From Morella rubra (Eukaryota > Streptophyta > Magnoliopsida > Fagales > Myricaceae): a stretch of DNA of 64,000 bases. Positions 34,895-48,300 of the stretch are shown piece after piece (positions within the stretch are counted from its first letter, which is position 1; each line of letters begins with the position of its first letter). The position numbers and the translations under genes are program-made. The notes below the pieces were generated by a model. It made no database searches. It had not been told where the DNA came from and saw only the letters and a program-made list of their open reading frames with translations. The stretch is taken from contig CM025856.1 of NCBI GenBank assembly GCA_003952965.2, forward strand, positions 21,235,351-21,299,350. The letters run 5' to 3'.

Positions 34895-37800
34895 GGAGGG
34901 ACCAAGGAGGTGAGCTGCAGCCAAAACAAGTTTGTGAAATATTTTTTTATTAGAATTAGTGTTGTCTCAGAAAATGTGTTAGAATTTGTTGGAGTGTATT
35001 AAAATTTGTTTTAATTTGTGAAAAAATTATTAGAATTTGTGAAAAAAATTTTAAACTTTGTTGGGAGATGTTGATTAACTTATATATATATATTTATTGT
35101 GATTCAAAGAGATGATTTAATGGAGAGTAAGATTTTTTTTAAAATTTATTATTTTTAAAAAATTAAATTAAATTAAAAAGAAAAAGAAAATAGTTGTGTG
35201 TAGTGTGAAAACTGAACAAATTAAAAAATTTATGTTTTGCATCTAAAAAATTTTATAACTTAAAAAATGTCTACAAAATCTTACTTTGCAGATATGCCCT
35301 TAAGCCCATTCAAAACAGTATAAAAAAAAAACTTGTGAACAACAGTGTATTTGTAGGGTTACATGTTGAGTGAGCTTAGAGATAGTTCAAAATAAATTTT
35401 GTGTAAAGATAAATTGTGTAAAATCATATAAAATTACGAATTTTGTGTAAACATAAATTGTATAAAGTCATGCAAAATTATTATTGTTATTTGAAGAAAC
35501 TAATCAAAAGGTTTCAAGAATGATCACTCCATTTAATGAAGTGAGAACACAAAATAGGTCAAAGAATTTTTATTCTCCTTATTAAATGACGTGCACAATT
35601 TATGTTGGCACATAATCTTTTGTCATCATTTTTCCTAGATTCTTTCCCTTGGTAATTAAGGCTTCAAGTCGCATCATAAGTCCGAGTGGGCTGGATCAAA
35701 ATTTGGCAAAATTTGGCAACTCTGTGTATCCGTTTATAGAAATTTAATTGGGCTACTATTGGGCCCTATATACTTGAACAGTTGAACTAAGTGACGTTTG
35801 CTTAGTAAAAGTTTCCAAAGGATTTAAGAAAATTTTTCAAAAAGTAAAATTCTTAATACCCCAAATATTAAAATCTTTAATTTTACATAAATTTCAATAC
35901 ATTTTCATATCAACTTTTAGTTTATCATTAAAAAAAAAGTTACATAAAATCTTCTCTCTCCTTATTTTTAATAAACTTCATTACTTTTTCATTAAATCTT
36001 TTCTAGCTCTTCTTACCTTTTAACAAACTCCAATACAAATATTTTTACACTTGAACATTCGTAAAAATTTTCACCATCACAAACTCCCATAGAAAGTTAA
36101 ACTCTCAAAATTTTCTGTTTCGAACTTCCCAATTGTCACCTAAGTTTCAGTACTGTTGGTGTGGGAGGTTGGAGCTAAAGTGTATTTGTCATGTGATTGG
36201 AAAAGAAAAAATGGAGCCCCAGATTTAAAATTCAAATTGATTTGTATTTTTCTTTGATAAGTTTTGTTTCAGTGTTCAAGAGTTTAATAAATCTTTTAAA
36301 GTTTGAAAATATAAAGATATCTTCAAAGATGAAGAGCTAAAAAAGCTGGCCCAAAGCATGCAGAGTTTTTGAGATAGTTTCAAAATTTACACTCTTTCAA
36401 AAAATTTCCTTCTCTCTCAAAATTTTATTTGAAACTCAACCAACTCTATAAATATATGTGAAGGTCGACAAGAAAAATGATTGAGATAATTGGGACGAGA
36501 CATGTATCTGTCACAAAAACCTCCTCCAAACCTAAATTAAACACCTCGATTTCTAGCTTGCGGTAAATGATTCAATCCCACTGCAAGACTGTCTCCTACC
36601 TAGATAAATAGATCGGCCGAAAATTCAGTAGATTGAGTTCATAGATGATAAGAGGCCCACCAAGCCCCAAGCAAATAAGCTTATCGCAAAGATTGTCAAC
36701 TGTTAGGTATGTGTTTCTAATGGATTAGGATGTGCATTCCTTATAGGAGATAATTGTCTATATGGTAACATGCCATATCACGGAAAAAATTAGATACTCA
36801 GATTCAAGGTTAATGATAAGCAAGGTATCTTTTATGATAAGTTCGTTCGAGAGTTCGTACTCCAACTTCTCTTTCTTCTAAATTTATAAAAGAGAGGTAC
36901 GATGTTGTTATTTATTACCTATTCATTAAGCATTTTCGAGACCTATATTTTATGACTTAAGCTTAAGAGAATCTGACACCAATACTTTCCTAGTGCTCTT
37001 ATTTGAAGATTTACACGAGAATTCAATATTTTTAGCATCATCAGTCTCCACACCTTCATTTAAGTAGTAGCTATAATAAGCTCCTACTGCATATTTTGCC
37101 ATTCTACAGCATTCATACAATAAATATTACTTCATCATTAAATTTCAATTCCTAATGTATATAGCAGGATTACCGTCGCGTTTCTCATTTAGAATTTCCT
37201 ACTCCAATTGAAAGACTACTATTTAAAGGTCCTTTCATTATATATATCCAATTAATAATCTTACCTCTTCTAGTTATTTCTGTATACTAAGCGACCATTT
37301 TTCGAGATTAGCCCTATCAAATAATCTAGAACAAGCAGTATATTAAGCTTAAGAAGCCATTGGTTAAAGGCGAAACTAAGGTTTTCTGACAAGCAAGGAT
37401 GATGTAGAATGAAGACGATGACTTGGATATTGATATTCCGTATAAAGGATTTTTTGAATTTGACGACAAGTGGGTGATCAAGACTTTCAGAGTGTGGGTT
37501 GACTGACTATTTGGGGAGATATTTAGCTTGCCCAAGGTCGGATAGATACTGTAGGGAGTGTTAAAACATGCATATTATCTCTCTGTATGTAATGTGGGTA
37601 GGAGATTTTTTGGTGGTAGACAATATATTGTGTTAGATGGTTCCCCGAATGGGCAGTGATATAACTTAAACTGAATATTTTGTAGCTGAGGGTAGTCTTA
37701 TGACTCAAATTGAACATTTTTGTAGCTGAGGGTGATCTAATCGACTCCGCATTTTTATAATTAGCAATAAAAAAGTTGAAGACTATCCCGTGGTTTTTGT

Positions 37801-38300
37801 TCGGTCCTTATTTAGTAAGATGACTGTACTGTCTATGGTTATTTTATGCATGACGGACCAATTTTATTAAATTACCTTTTGTTTTATTCTCTTTTTTTTT
37901 TTAGAGACTCTTTTTTTTTTTTACTCTGTATATTTGATTAGCTCAAATGGCATCTAAAGATTAATGAAACAAAATCTCTGTTTCTAATTTTTTGATTGGA
38001 TTGGACCTTGTCTTTCTATTTCTGATTGGACAGACTCGAATCAACTGGCAACCTATCAGTTTGATTCTTGATCTATTTTTGGTGGACTGGGCTAGTAGTT
38101 CCTACTGGGTCGTCCATAGTTAGTTTTAGGTGGTTTTGGGCCTATAAATCATTTCATTTGCTTGGTTTAGTCACCGAGAAGCCTATTAAGCCCAACAGGC
38201 TCACCTTATTCTCTGCGTGCTCCAGGCCCTTTATTCCCCTAAGTCCTAGCCGGCGAAGAGCGGAAGACGCATAGGGAGAACCGATCAGAGGGAGAAAGAG
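34895..38300. other. AT-rich intergenic stretch
   Basis: 3.4 kb with no supported gene. It contains long A/T runs and a tract (35820-36120) similar in style to 27650-28230. A two-copy repeat sharing TTTGTAGCTGAGGGT lies at about 37678-37733. Open frames of 64-69 codons here have no recognisable family. Confidence 0.5.
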
Positions 38301-38771
38301 ATGACCACGAGGTTACAAAAATGGCTGAGCGTAACGATGCCTCTTAAGCCTATGATGCGTCACGACGTCGTTTGCTTCCACCGTCTCTTGCACAACGGCC
38401 CTGACACTGTCGAAGAACTGTTGGACCGTCACTTGGTCGAGAAAGGGAAACCTCTCGACAACGACGAGGCCGAGTTGGAGATTCGGCGTCGACTCACCAG
38501 TAACCGGCGCGAGGCGCTTAGTCTCTACCGGGATATCCTCCGCGCCACGCGGTTCTTCATGTGGGCCGATTCCCGGGGCGTCGTCTGGCGGGACGTCCTG
38601 AGAGCGAACGCCCGGAAGGAGTTCGAGGAGGCCCGGTTCGAGCCCGACCCAGAAATCGTGACCCGATTGCTGATTGGTGGGCGTGATGCTGTGCAATCGG
38701 CTCTCGAAAAGCTCGCGGAGAAACAGAGGAAGCAGGTTGAGAAGGAAGGTGGCGGTGGAGATCTACGGTGA
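38301..38771 (+). CDS. LYR motif protein (LYRM9/EMB1793-like)
   Basis: A single-exon 156-residue protein with a complex 1 LYR domain. LYR is at 75-77 (EALSLYRDILRATRFF), with the downstream conserved Phe in ARKEFEEAR at about 108. LYR proteins act in mitochondria as assembly factors or Fe-S delivery adaptors, usually bound to acyl carrier protein. Residues 1-70 form an extension that may carry the import signal; it includes Arg/Lys-rich segments. The C-terminus is a predicted helix followed by a Gly-rich tail. The coding region is clearly GC-richer than its surroundings. It probably matches Arabidopsis At1g76060 (EMB1793), from memory of the gene order and length. The exact partner complex is unknown. 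Confidence 0.87.
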   Translation: MTTRLQKWLSVTMPLKPMMRHDVVCFHRLLHNGPDTVEELLDRHLVEKGKPLDNDEAELEIRRRLTSNRREALSLYRDILRATRFFMWADSRGVVWRDVLRANARKEFEEARFEPDPEIVTRLLIGGRDAVQSALEKLAEKQRKQVEKEGGGGDLR

Positions 38772-40525
38772 TTGATGATTTGGGTAATTTAGATTCCGAT
38801 CCTCGATTCATAATTGATATCTTCGGTGCGTTTGATTTCGTTGCTGGAGGACAGAAAAATTGTATCGTGTGCGTGTAAATTGTGCATACAAACTGTACGA
38901 TTAATTGGCTCTAGCTGAACTAGCTACGGTTTTGAATTGGGAAATGCCATACTTATTATGTTAAAGGTCCACATTTCAGAATATACAATTCCAGAATGCA
39001 TCCATAGTACAACTTGATTTTTTTAAAGTGTTTTCCTTTTTCTTTTTCCCGGTATATGATCTTCTCGAGTTTGCTTTGATTTCGGCCGTATCTGGAAGTT
39101 AGTAGTTAAGGACCTCTTAGTTATATGTCTATAACTTGCTTCCTGATGTTGTGGGCTAGTCTATATTCTGCCGTCCATAAGGTTTCTGGCTTCAAGTACC
39201 CTTTTTGCTGCCGTATTGTATATCCTGAACCATGTCTACTCTCGTCCATAAGGTTTCTTCTAGATTCTTTCGTATGTGGTTTTTTTTTTCTACGTATTCG
39301 TATGTGGTTTAAAATGGGTAAAATTCAATTTTTGGTCTTTATTTTTTTACCCTTTTAACGTTGCAAAAATTTATTTTTTGGTCCCTGATTTATTACCATT
39401 TTTAATTAGTGGTCCGTCGGTCACTAAACGTTAAGCTCCCCTAACGGTAGTGCCCAATAAGCCCCAGCTTCTTTGCCTAACTCAGCTCATTAAAACCACG
39501 TCAGCCTCTTCCCTAATTTTAACTTGTAAAAAGGAACAAAACTTAATGATTAATAATTAAATTTCCCTTAATTTTAACTTATAATTAGAGGCATACTACC
39601 ACATTATCCCTATATTTTCTATGACATTTCTTCAGTAAAGGGAAAAAAAAAAAGAAAAACGAATTTCACTAGACTACTGGCCTGGTATACGTTTTTGATT
39701 CAGCAGTTAAAAAAGCTTGCTCTCATTGACATTTGAGAAATTTAAAAATCAGAGTTTTTTTAATCAGATTTTTTAAAAATTGTTTAAATTAATAAATTAC
39801 TGTTTGATTTTAGTCTATGTTTACAAAATTGCTAGCTCTATCATATTTTTGTCCAGATTTTTTAAGTAATTGATAATATTATATGCTAAGTTTTTAATAT
39901 TTGACTATTTTCAAACTCTTGAACCTATTTCGAAATTTGAGTATCAGTTTAAATAAAAATTTGCTCGCAAGCAATAATTTTTAATTCATATTCACCACTA
40001 AATAGGGTTTATCTAGAGTGAGAATTTTTCTGAACAATACTTCTCAAGAGACCATGCTAGATGTTCATTACATGTCAGTATATATTTTTAAGATTTGAGT
40101 TCTGATTAGTAAAGTGATTTTCACTGACAGACTAATAAATTCCTTCCTACCATGAGTTCTTCGCATTTTTACCACTACTGTACCTAAATTGTACTCTTTC
40201 CTTCTACCATCCAACGGTCAGTACATGTTTTCAAGAATAGGTGGATGTAAGAAAAAAAAGAAAAGAGAGTAAAAAAAAAAGAGAACGTGAGAAGAGGACT
40301 TTTCCTTTCAAGACTGACTTCTGACTCCGGACCATCCGTACCAGTGTGCCACCAAACCTTGGGCAGACAAAAACTCTGGCTCCCAAACCATGAGCTCAGT
40401 AATGTCCATATTACCAGTTAGTTACCTCATGTGAAGATCAAAATCAGCGGTATCTAGAAGATATACAGGGCTAAATTAGTCATTACGTTGTCGCGGCTTA
40501 ATGACTTTCCCTGCTGCTGAATCCC
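38772..40525. other. Spacer between LYR and P4H genes
   Basis: 1.75 kb with no gene. Around 39310-39640 is one arm of a TIR-type repeat (TTTTTGGTC and TTTTTTGGTCCCTGA motifs), but no matching inverted arm was found nearby. The remainder is AT-rich. Confidence 0.5.
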
Positions 40526-40533
40526 TATATATA
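40526..40533 (+). promoter_or_regulatory. TATA box of the P4H gene
   Basis: TATATATA in the context CCCTATATATAGCAG, 145 bp before the chosen ATG. It lies downstream of the in-frame ATG at 40501, which argues that the 40501 codon is not transcribed. Confidence 0.6.
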
Positions 40534-40677
40534 GCAGACGTCCTTAAATTGCCAGCCCAAGTCAGCCAGTTCCTGATAACTCCGCGTTTCAGACAAACAA
40601 TGAGAAATCAGACACTAGACAAATTCCTATTTGCAGGCCTCTTTCCGAGCTCGAGAATTAGGGCTTTCGGTTCGAAA

Positions 40678-43663
40678 ATGGTGAAGGGAAGGTACGGTCG
40701 TTTGCAGAGCAAGAAATGGTCGACATTGAGGTTCGCGTGGTCCATGCTTTTCATGCTCTCGGTCGTTCTTTTGATGCTATTGGCTCTCGGAATCGTCTGG
40801 CTGCCGATCAACACCGAAGATTCTCCGCCTGATCTCAGTTCCGCTAGGCGCAGGAGCCTTGAAAAGTATGCTTTTTGTTCATTGTCTTCAGTTCAGAAGA
40901 GTTTGATCAGTTAATCCGTTAGTGGGATGTTGTGTTCCTTTTTTTTCGGTTACGTCTCTCATTTCTCTTTTCGCAGAGGTGAAGGGCTTGGGGATAGGGG
41001 TGAGCAGTGGACTGAAGTTATTTCTTGGGAGCCCAGGGCATTCCTTTATCACAATTTTTTGGTTAGTCTTTGAAATTTTGTTAAATATTCATTTATCGAC
41101 ATGTTTTCTGTGAATTTGTGGTTTTTTTTCTCTCTCCTTCCCTCCATCCCCAGCTTTACATGCAATGGATCTCAGACATATTCATATCTCAGTATCAAAA
41201 ATCAAGGCGTATGAATTTCTTTGCAGCTTCATCTATCTAGAATTTAGTACTCCCGCTGATCTTTTAGCAATTTGTTCTCTAGAATTTGTGTACAGATAAA
41301 AAGATTTTGGTGAGTTGGTTAAATAGTTGTGAATTTTACTGTGAGTACTATTGTCGGGTGACTCGGAGGTAGATGATAAAATTTTTTGTTCATCCGAAAT
41401 AGGAATCTTTTAATGCTCGCGTGATAAGTAGAAAGATAAGTAATGGATAAGAGTATTAATTCTGCATGATCTTCTGAGCAGTCGAAGGAAGAATGCGAGT
41501 ACTTGATAAGTTTGGCCAAACCTTATATGAAAAAATCAACTGTCGTCGATAGCACAACTGGTCACAGCAAAGATAGCAGGTTTGCGTTTCCAATCCATCT
41601 ATCTCCACTCTCGTTACAGACGAAATATTTAACAGAAAATGAGAAGCTGATCTGCATTACGTGATCTTTTTGTTTGTGTGGTCTGTAATGCTTTCCAAAA
41701 CCTTATAATATTCTAGATGTATTTATGCAATACACTACACAACCTTGTTTGCAGGGTTCGCACGAGTTCTGGAATGTTTCTCAAAAGAGGACGAGATAAA
41801 GTCATTAGGGGTATAGAGAAAAGGATAGCCGACTTCAGTTTCATACCTGTAGGTATGTGATTTTCAAAATCACATCTTTGTAAACAATTGGAGTTGTTTC
41901 TTCAGGGACTTTTTTATTTACCCTCTATAGTTGATCTGTGTAATCCATTCTCCAATGATCATTTTTGTGCTCTTCGGGTGTGACATTTGATTTATAGTTC
42001 CCAGCTACAAATGGGAATTCTTCTTTTCCATGAAAATTTCTATATCTAATTACGAGGACTGTCCTTGCCTGATGTTATCTGTCTGTCTCCATGAAACATG
42101 TTTTGTAAGATCAAAGTTTCCAATTCCTAAACTGGAATGCTGCTGATTTAAGAAGAATTTGTTGGAATATTCACTTTTACTTAATGCAGTTGGTTAAGCG
42201 GTGGAGTCCCACATTCACTAGTAGACTAGATGTTTAAGATTAAGATGATACGGTTAGACTCAAACCTACAAGCCTCTGGGTTAAAGTGGTATCTTTATAT
42301 CCTATATCAAATCCTTGTTATGCGACCTTCCACGGTGTCAACTCTCGTCTCTCACAAACGCATAATCCCAAATTTATGGTGAAGTTCGTTGTGTGACACT
42401 TGAAAAACTTCTTTACCTTCTTAATGATGTATGACTATGCGTGCTCCCTTACTACAGTTGACTTCAATAGTGTTCGATTACCAACTAGAGTCAGTATTTG
42501 GTCTAAAATCTAGAGTTCCAGGTTCATATGAGTGTACTCCTCGTGATTCAAATATATTGCAGGTAAAAGCTTTTTTTTAACTAGACTAACTGCTGGAAGG
42601 GAGTCATCACATCAATTACCACTGGGAGTGTGGGACACCAAGGCTAAGTGTATATGAAAACCAAACAACTTTTATCTCCAAAGCGTATCCATACTACTGA
42701 TCCTGAATTGATTTAGTTTGCAAGATTGTGGGCCTCGTGGTCTCTTATCTTTTTCAAGGATACATTTGCCTCTTGCTCTTACAATTGTTCTGGAGGTCCC
42801 GCAGGTGGATTGTGGAGATTCTGAGAATTTGCTTATATGAATAATGGGCTGTAACTTAAAAGAGAATGGGGGAACTGTAGTTTAAGTCTACTGTTGGAGA
42901 AAACTCTAGACCATTTTCTCATGCAACAGTACAATTTACAGAGCATGGAGAGGGACTTCAAGTTCTCCACTACGAAGTAGGGCAGAAATATGAACCTCAC
43001 TTTGATTACTTCCTCGATGAGTACAACACCAAGAATGGTGGGCAGCGGATTGCTACGGTTCTTATGTATCTGTAAGCTTGAATTCCCTCTTCCCATGTGC
43101 TGGAGCACTTATCTCTTAAATTTGTGCTTGTTGCATCTTTCATTTGCTTTATTTTTCCCTTGAACCTTTTTGTTACTTCCACCATGGATGCAGGTCAGAT
43201 GTTGAAGAGGGAGGTGAGACTGTGTTTCCTGCATCAACTAGAAATTTTAGCTCTGTGCCATGGTGGGATGACTTATCTGAATGTGGTAAAAAGGGTCTCT
43301 CTATAAAACCAGCAAGGGGTGATGCACTGTTATTTTGGAGCATGAGGCCTGATGTCACCCTAGATCCATCAAGTTTGCATGGTTAGCAATTCTTCCATTT
43401 ATTACTTGTTAGTAACTTGAGCTGAGATTCGACAATGATTCTGCAGTTTGTATTTTTCAGAAAAATAGTTGGCTTTTATTTCTCAGCCGCGGTGATATTA
43501 TTTCTTGTGTTTACTGCTCTCCGGCCGTATTAATTTGACGTGTAATGGTCAATGACTTGAGTTATCGTTCGTATTATGGTTTTTGCTAGGTAGTTGCCCT
43601 GTGATTAGAGGGAACAAGTGGTCAGCAACAAAGTGGATGCATGTTGAGGAATACAAGGATTAA
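40678..43663 (+). CDS. Prolyl 4-hydroxylase, type II membrane protein
   Basis: A 2-oxoglutarate/Fe(II) dioxygenase that hydroxylates proline in extensins and arabinogalactan proteins in the ER/Golgi. Exons are 40678-40865, 40977-41061, 41482-41579, 41755-41852, 42942-43071, 43194-43381 and 43590-43663. They join without a stop into 286 residues, the usual plant P4H length. The N-terminus MVKGRYGRLQSKKW is basic and is followed by a membrane anchor at about 20-43. Iron ligands are H176 and D178 (EPHFDYF) and H262 (LHGSCPV); K272 (GNKWSATKW) should bind 2-oxoglutarate. The in-frame extension back to 40501 is rejected because a TATA box lies inside it. The nearest Arabidopsis gene by position is At1g20270. 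All catalytic residues are present, so the protein should be active. Confidence 0.95.
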
Positions 43664-45335
43664 ACTGTTGGTTGTAAAGGTACTTCTCGATACCGAAAGA
43701 TCTGTGAGGTTTGCATGGTTAGCAATTCTTTCCTGCTTATTCACCTAGTTTTTTAAAATGAGTGTAATATATATGTTGTTTCCCCTAATCGTGCTGAATG
43801 AATCATATTTTATGGACATGGATGTTGCTAACCCCCTTCATATGCGAAGAAGGTCCAGCAATTTTTTCTTGAGATCATAGTGGGCATTGAATTAGTGAAA
43901 AGAACAAAAATCTTATCACAATCTTGTTCATGGTAATAAGTTGGTTGATGTCTTCACATGTGTAAAGATACTAATTTGGTATTGTATCACTTCCTTGAGT
44001 CCACTCTATGTTATTGTAGCGATCTAGGAAGTCAACTGGTGTCCCCCTTCCCTCTTTCCGATTCTATTGAAATATGATGGAACCGGCGCATAACTTGATG
44101 TTGCATGTAATTGTGTGGAAGGAAGTTCTCAATTCTCGTATCCAGCTAATAGATCTCTCTGACTCAAAATACATTTGTTATTTGATCTTACGGGCAATAT
44201 TGTCTTTTGACAGAAGACCCGGATGAGCATCCTCAATGGGTCCTTGTTGCTAGCGTAGTAACTCCATACGGGTCCTAACGCAGCGTGGTGTGTCCCTCAA
44301 AGCTGCCATGTTGCTCTTAACACTTCAGCTGCCTTGATCAAGTCTCCATTTCATTTACTTTTTCATAATCTTTCTAACCAGCATATTGTTTGCCCGTCCC
44401 GCATCTTGAAGCATAAAAGTAGGCATCCCCTAGTGCAGAGTACATAATCATAGTTGCAGATCTGGCAAGTTGGTTCCGTAAGTTCTGTAAATTACTTTTT
44501 TTTTATATATTTTTTTAATTGGCGAAGTAAACGGACCGGTGATAGGAATTGGGCTCCAAGTGCTGTTGTGATAGAAAACTGTAAACTAGCACAATTGCCT
44601 CCAAAACACACGTGTTTATAAACTCCTTTTTTCATAAAATCTCGTTTTGGATCTGTCAGAACTCAGACGGCTCTTGCTTTACTGACTTTTTCTCTCTTCT
44701 TTCCCCATTCTTTTTGGTTTTAGTTTGTAAGCAATCAAGCTCTTCTTTGCACGCACTGATGCACTCTTTTTTCTCATTTCATTCAACTTTTTGTGTTAAG
44801 TTTGGTAATTTGAGGTGAAAATTGTAAAATGAATAGTAACTGAAGTACGCAAAATGTATCTTCCCCTAATAATATCCCCGTACAAATGCTGGCTCTATCA
44901 AGAGTTTAAAGGAACGAAAAAAAACCCATTGCTGTTATATGAGAACTCAAAAACTCCTAGTTCATTGAAAAAGCTAATATACAGGATAACGTAATATACG
45001 AAGAACTCGTAAAGCAATAGTTGTTGTAGGCCTGCAGATATTTCTTTCTTAGCCCGAACAATTAGGGATTCAAGAAAGCCGTTTGTGCGGGTGTCCCCAG
45101 GCTCCCCGCTTGGGGGTGGTGGTTGGGGTTGGGTTTCACCCATAGAGCTTTAGATTATTGAGCAACATCTTCTGTTGAAAGGCAACATAAGTTTTAGGCA
45201 TAAAAAAGCACAGAATGATCAGATTGGAGCGTCTTGTCATTACCTTTCCCAGCATGATATAATCAAACGCCTATCCCCAGTTGGCTATACGGTTTGTGCC
45301 CCTTAGCACCGTTTTAACACTGCAGATCATGCATA
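43664..45335. other. Spacer between convergent P4H and pseudouridine synthase genes
   Basis: It contains a second copy (about 43708-43733) of TTTGCATGGTTAGCAATTCT, the P4H exon 6/intron 6 junction of 43374-43393. A possible minus-strand 81-codon frame at 45143-44898 is described separately. No other gene was seen. Confidence 0.5.
44898..45143 (-). CDS. Small open frame, 81 codons, unknown
   Basis: It starts MGETQPQPPPPSGEPGD and continues with FLESLIVRAKKEISAG, then a hydrophobic stretch (YEFFVYYVILYISFF). The Pro-rich hydrophilic start followed by a possible membrane segment looks protein-like, but I recognise no family. It begins 193 bp after the stop of the pseudouridine synthase on the same strand. 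It may simply be part of that gene's 3' region, or an exon of an unmodelled gene. Confidence 0.2.
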   Translation of the reverse strand: MGETQPQPPPPSGEPGDTRTNGFLESLIVRAKKEISAGLQQLLLYEFFVYYVILYISFFNELGVFEFSYNSNGFFFVPLNS

Positions 45336-48300
45336 TTAATGGGCACGAACCTTAACTTTGCCAATTTCACGAAACTGGCAGAGGATCTCAGTAAAATCTT
45401 CAGGCGGAGGGCATGAAAAGTGTACCTTCTCCATACTCTGTGGATGCTCAAACCTAAAAAAGAGAAGGGGCAAAAGTCACCATTCTGTTAAAACCTTTGC
45501 AAAGCCAATATTGCAAACTAAGCTATATCCTCTAACCCAAGAGCCAAAGCATGAAGGCAAGGCCTCTCCAATCCAGAAACCAGTTGCAAAAGCTGCCCAT
45601 GGAAGCTAGGTGGGGTTCTAGGCCGAAGCAGCGACAAGGACATGCTCTTGGTCCCTCCATACACTTCATCACCTAAAAGAGGAATTCCCAAGTACTTTGC
45701 ATGCGCACGGATCTACCTCAAATAAAATCCAGGGATTGTCAGTATAAATTGCAGAAGACCAAGAATATTTTCTTCTCCACAATGTTCTTATGTCATAAAA
45801 AGTTGAATGAAAATTAGAAAAAAGAGAGGTATGATGTATAAGATTGCATCAGTGCGTGGAACCCAATTAGTGCCAAATGCTATATCCATCATTCCGATGG
45901 CCCGGCACAGGCCTAGAGCAAACAACAATAAAGTGGTGCACAGGAAATTTGTCAGCACACTGGGAACATCCTTCCAAAATATGAATGGCCTTGAAAATAA
46001 TGATCAAGTAGCTGGCTTTAATTTGAAACTGGAGATCCAAAGGAGAAACAACTGGAAGTATATGTTACGGCATTAGACAGTTTTTTCATTTGGAAAATCA
46101 AACATTCAAGGCAAATGTCAATGGAGCAAGGAAAGTTATATCCAAAGGAAAGTACACCGCCTCAAAATGAAATACTGAAAAGATTGCTAAGGATAGCTGA
46201 GGATACCCGATCACAAAAGGTACAAAACCTAAGAAATTCAAACCTCAGGCAATACCTTTGGTTTCTCATGCGAAAAGCACGAATGTCAGCAAACTAGCAA
46301 GAATAGTTGACAAGGTTTTGAGAAATGAATCCTCGACTAGGCAGGTCCGCAGGACAAAGGATAGTGCGTGTTGACAATGCTATTTTACAGAATTTGATTT
46401 TCAAGAGGCAGAAACTAGATGTTGGTGTTGTTGGCTTGGGTTCAGAAATACAAAGTTGAATCAAAGTTGATCAGTAACTATTATCCTCAACAAGGGAAAG
46501 TTCTAGTTAAAAAAATATGCTAGTGTCCCCATATCTTTTCATGGCCACACTTTAGAAGTAAACCATGACCATAATGATTTACTAACACATGGGGTTTAGA
46601 GAATTACAGTCTGACATGAAAAGGCTGGAACATGGCATGTCCTTTGACCATTGACAGGACAGAGAAAGCAGCTCCAGTTCCACATCAAGTCAATTCACCT
46701 AACCTAACAGAACAAACGGTATTCTTAACTGCAAGAGAAGAACCACAAGGTCGTGATATTTAACTACTGGTTATCATTTCTTACGGTTAAGCAAAAGGCA
46801 TATATGTTCTAGCTGAAAATCAGATCCTATGATTTCAGATGTTCTAATCTCCATCCCACTGCAAGGAAAAACACCATCACGTCAAAGATCCCTCTGTTAA
46901 TTACAAAGATTCTGGTGAGCCCCTGAAAACCTAGATCCAATATGAGACACAGGCATCAATATTCCATGAAATGACTTAGTCATCACACCATTTGAATACA
47001 AATTTAATATGCAGTTTAAACTTCAACTTCGTGAAGTCTTGAAGTACCTGATGAGTACGTCCAGTTTCTAATCTCCACTCCACTAATGCAGAACCACCAC
47101 CAGCAAGTATCTCAATTACTTTGTACCTGATACAGTTTTGACCAGCTTTAGTACACATTCAGCATAACCTGATAAAGATCTGAACAGCTTATAGTCTAAA
47201 AACAAGCAAAACCAACATAATGAAATATATTGCTGCATTTCTTTGATGCATGCTAACTTGTATTGCTGCACCAAAATAGCAACCCAAGTCCACTTTTGCA
47301 GTATGCTCCAATTTAAATCCTCGTTGATATTTATTTCCTTCTCTTTTCAATGACCTCTGGATTCTAAAGTCACAAATAAATCAGATTTACTTTTCCAAAG
47401 GGTTGTGTTCCTTTCTTTTCTTACATTCTACTCACTGCAGATATGAAATATAAGCAACATCTGAAATGCACATGTTGGAATGTATGAAATACTCTTTGGT
47501 TAAAAGAGTTTTTTCTGCATAAACATATATGAAAAATAAGTCAGGATTTCAGTACCGTGGAAACCAGATCCCCTGATCCTAAGGCCAACCCTCAGATGTT
47601 AGCAAATTGCGTGAGTACTTTTGAATCTTCCAAATTCCAATCTTCCACTACTTTAGATCTTAGAGAGACAGTTCTGATAGCAGGGTAGTCCAAACCCTTA
47701 GGAATAAAAAACTACAGGCATCTACTATGTCGCATTTCATGGAGACTCTTGCCGCCAGGCAGGGAAGCACTGATAACCAACTTGATTCAATGCTACGAAA
47801 GGTATGACCAGATTGGATTCGTAGAAACTCTGCTACCATACTCTTAATAATTCAGATATATGATAAACCGACATGATCTTCTCTTGCATTTACCATATGA
47901 AGCATAAGTTCAAGCAATAGACCATCAAAAACACTTGTAACATACTAAAGAAAAGTGATGGAAGACCATCAATCACCTACTAGCAGCATGACGGGCCTGT
48001 CTACTGATATTTGATCCAGGTATAGCAGCCATACGAATCCGGTTATTTAAATCACGACCGATTGGAACCTCCACCCGTCCAGCAATTGGAGATGGCACTC
48101 CGCAAGTAAGACTGATGTATAATCTCTCAATTGTGTGTAGTTTGAACTGTTCAGATAAATGGGCATGAGAGCGTTCATCCTGTAACCAGAGAGCAATAGT
48201 CCACAAACCCAAGAGAGTTAACCAAACTTGCAAATTCAACTATTATATACAAAGTGATAGTTTTCTAGTTTCCAGTGCTTCAGAGCAATTCTCAAGGGAA

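Noticed and set aside
39310-39640. TIR-type repeat with TTTTTGGTC and GGTCCCTGA motifs
   Set aside because: Only one arm found, so no element could be bounded.
40501-40677. In-frame N-terminal extension of the prolyl 4-hydroxylase
   Set aside because: A TATA box lies inside it at 40526-40533, and the family starts at the MVKGRYGR codon.
42185-42350. SINE-like stretch in P4H intron 4 (minus-strand GGTTTGAGTCTAACC)
   Set aside because: Only one weak promoter-like box, with no defined ends or duplication.
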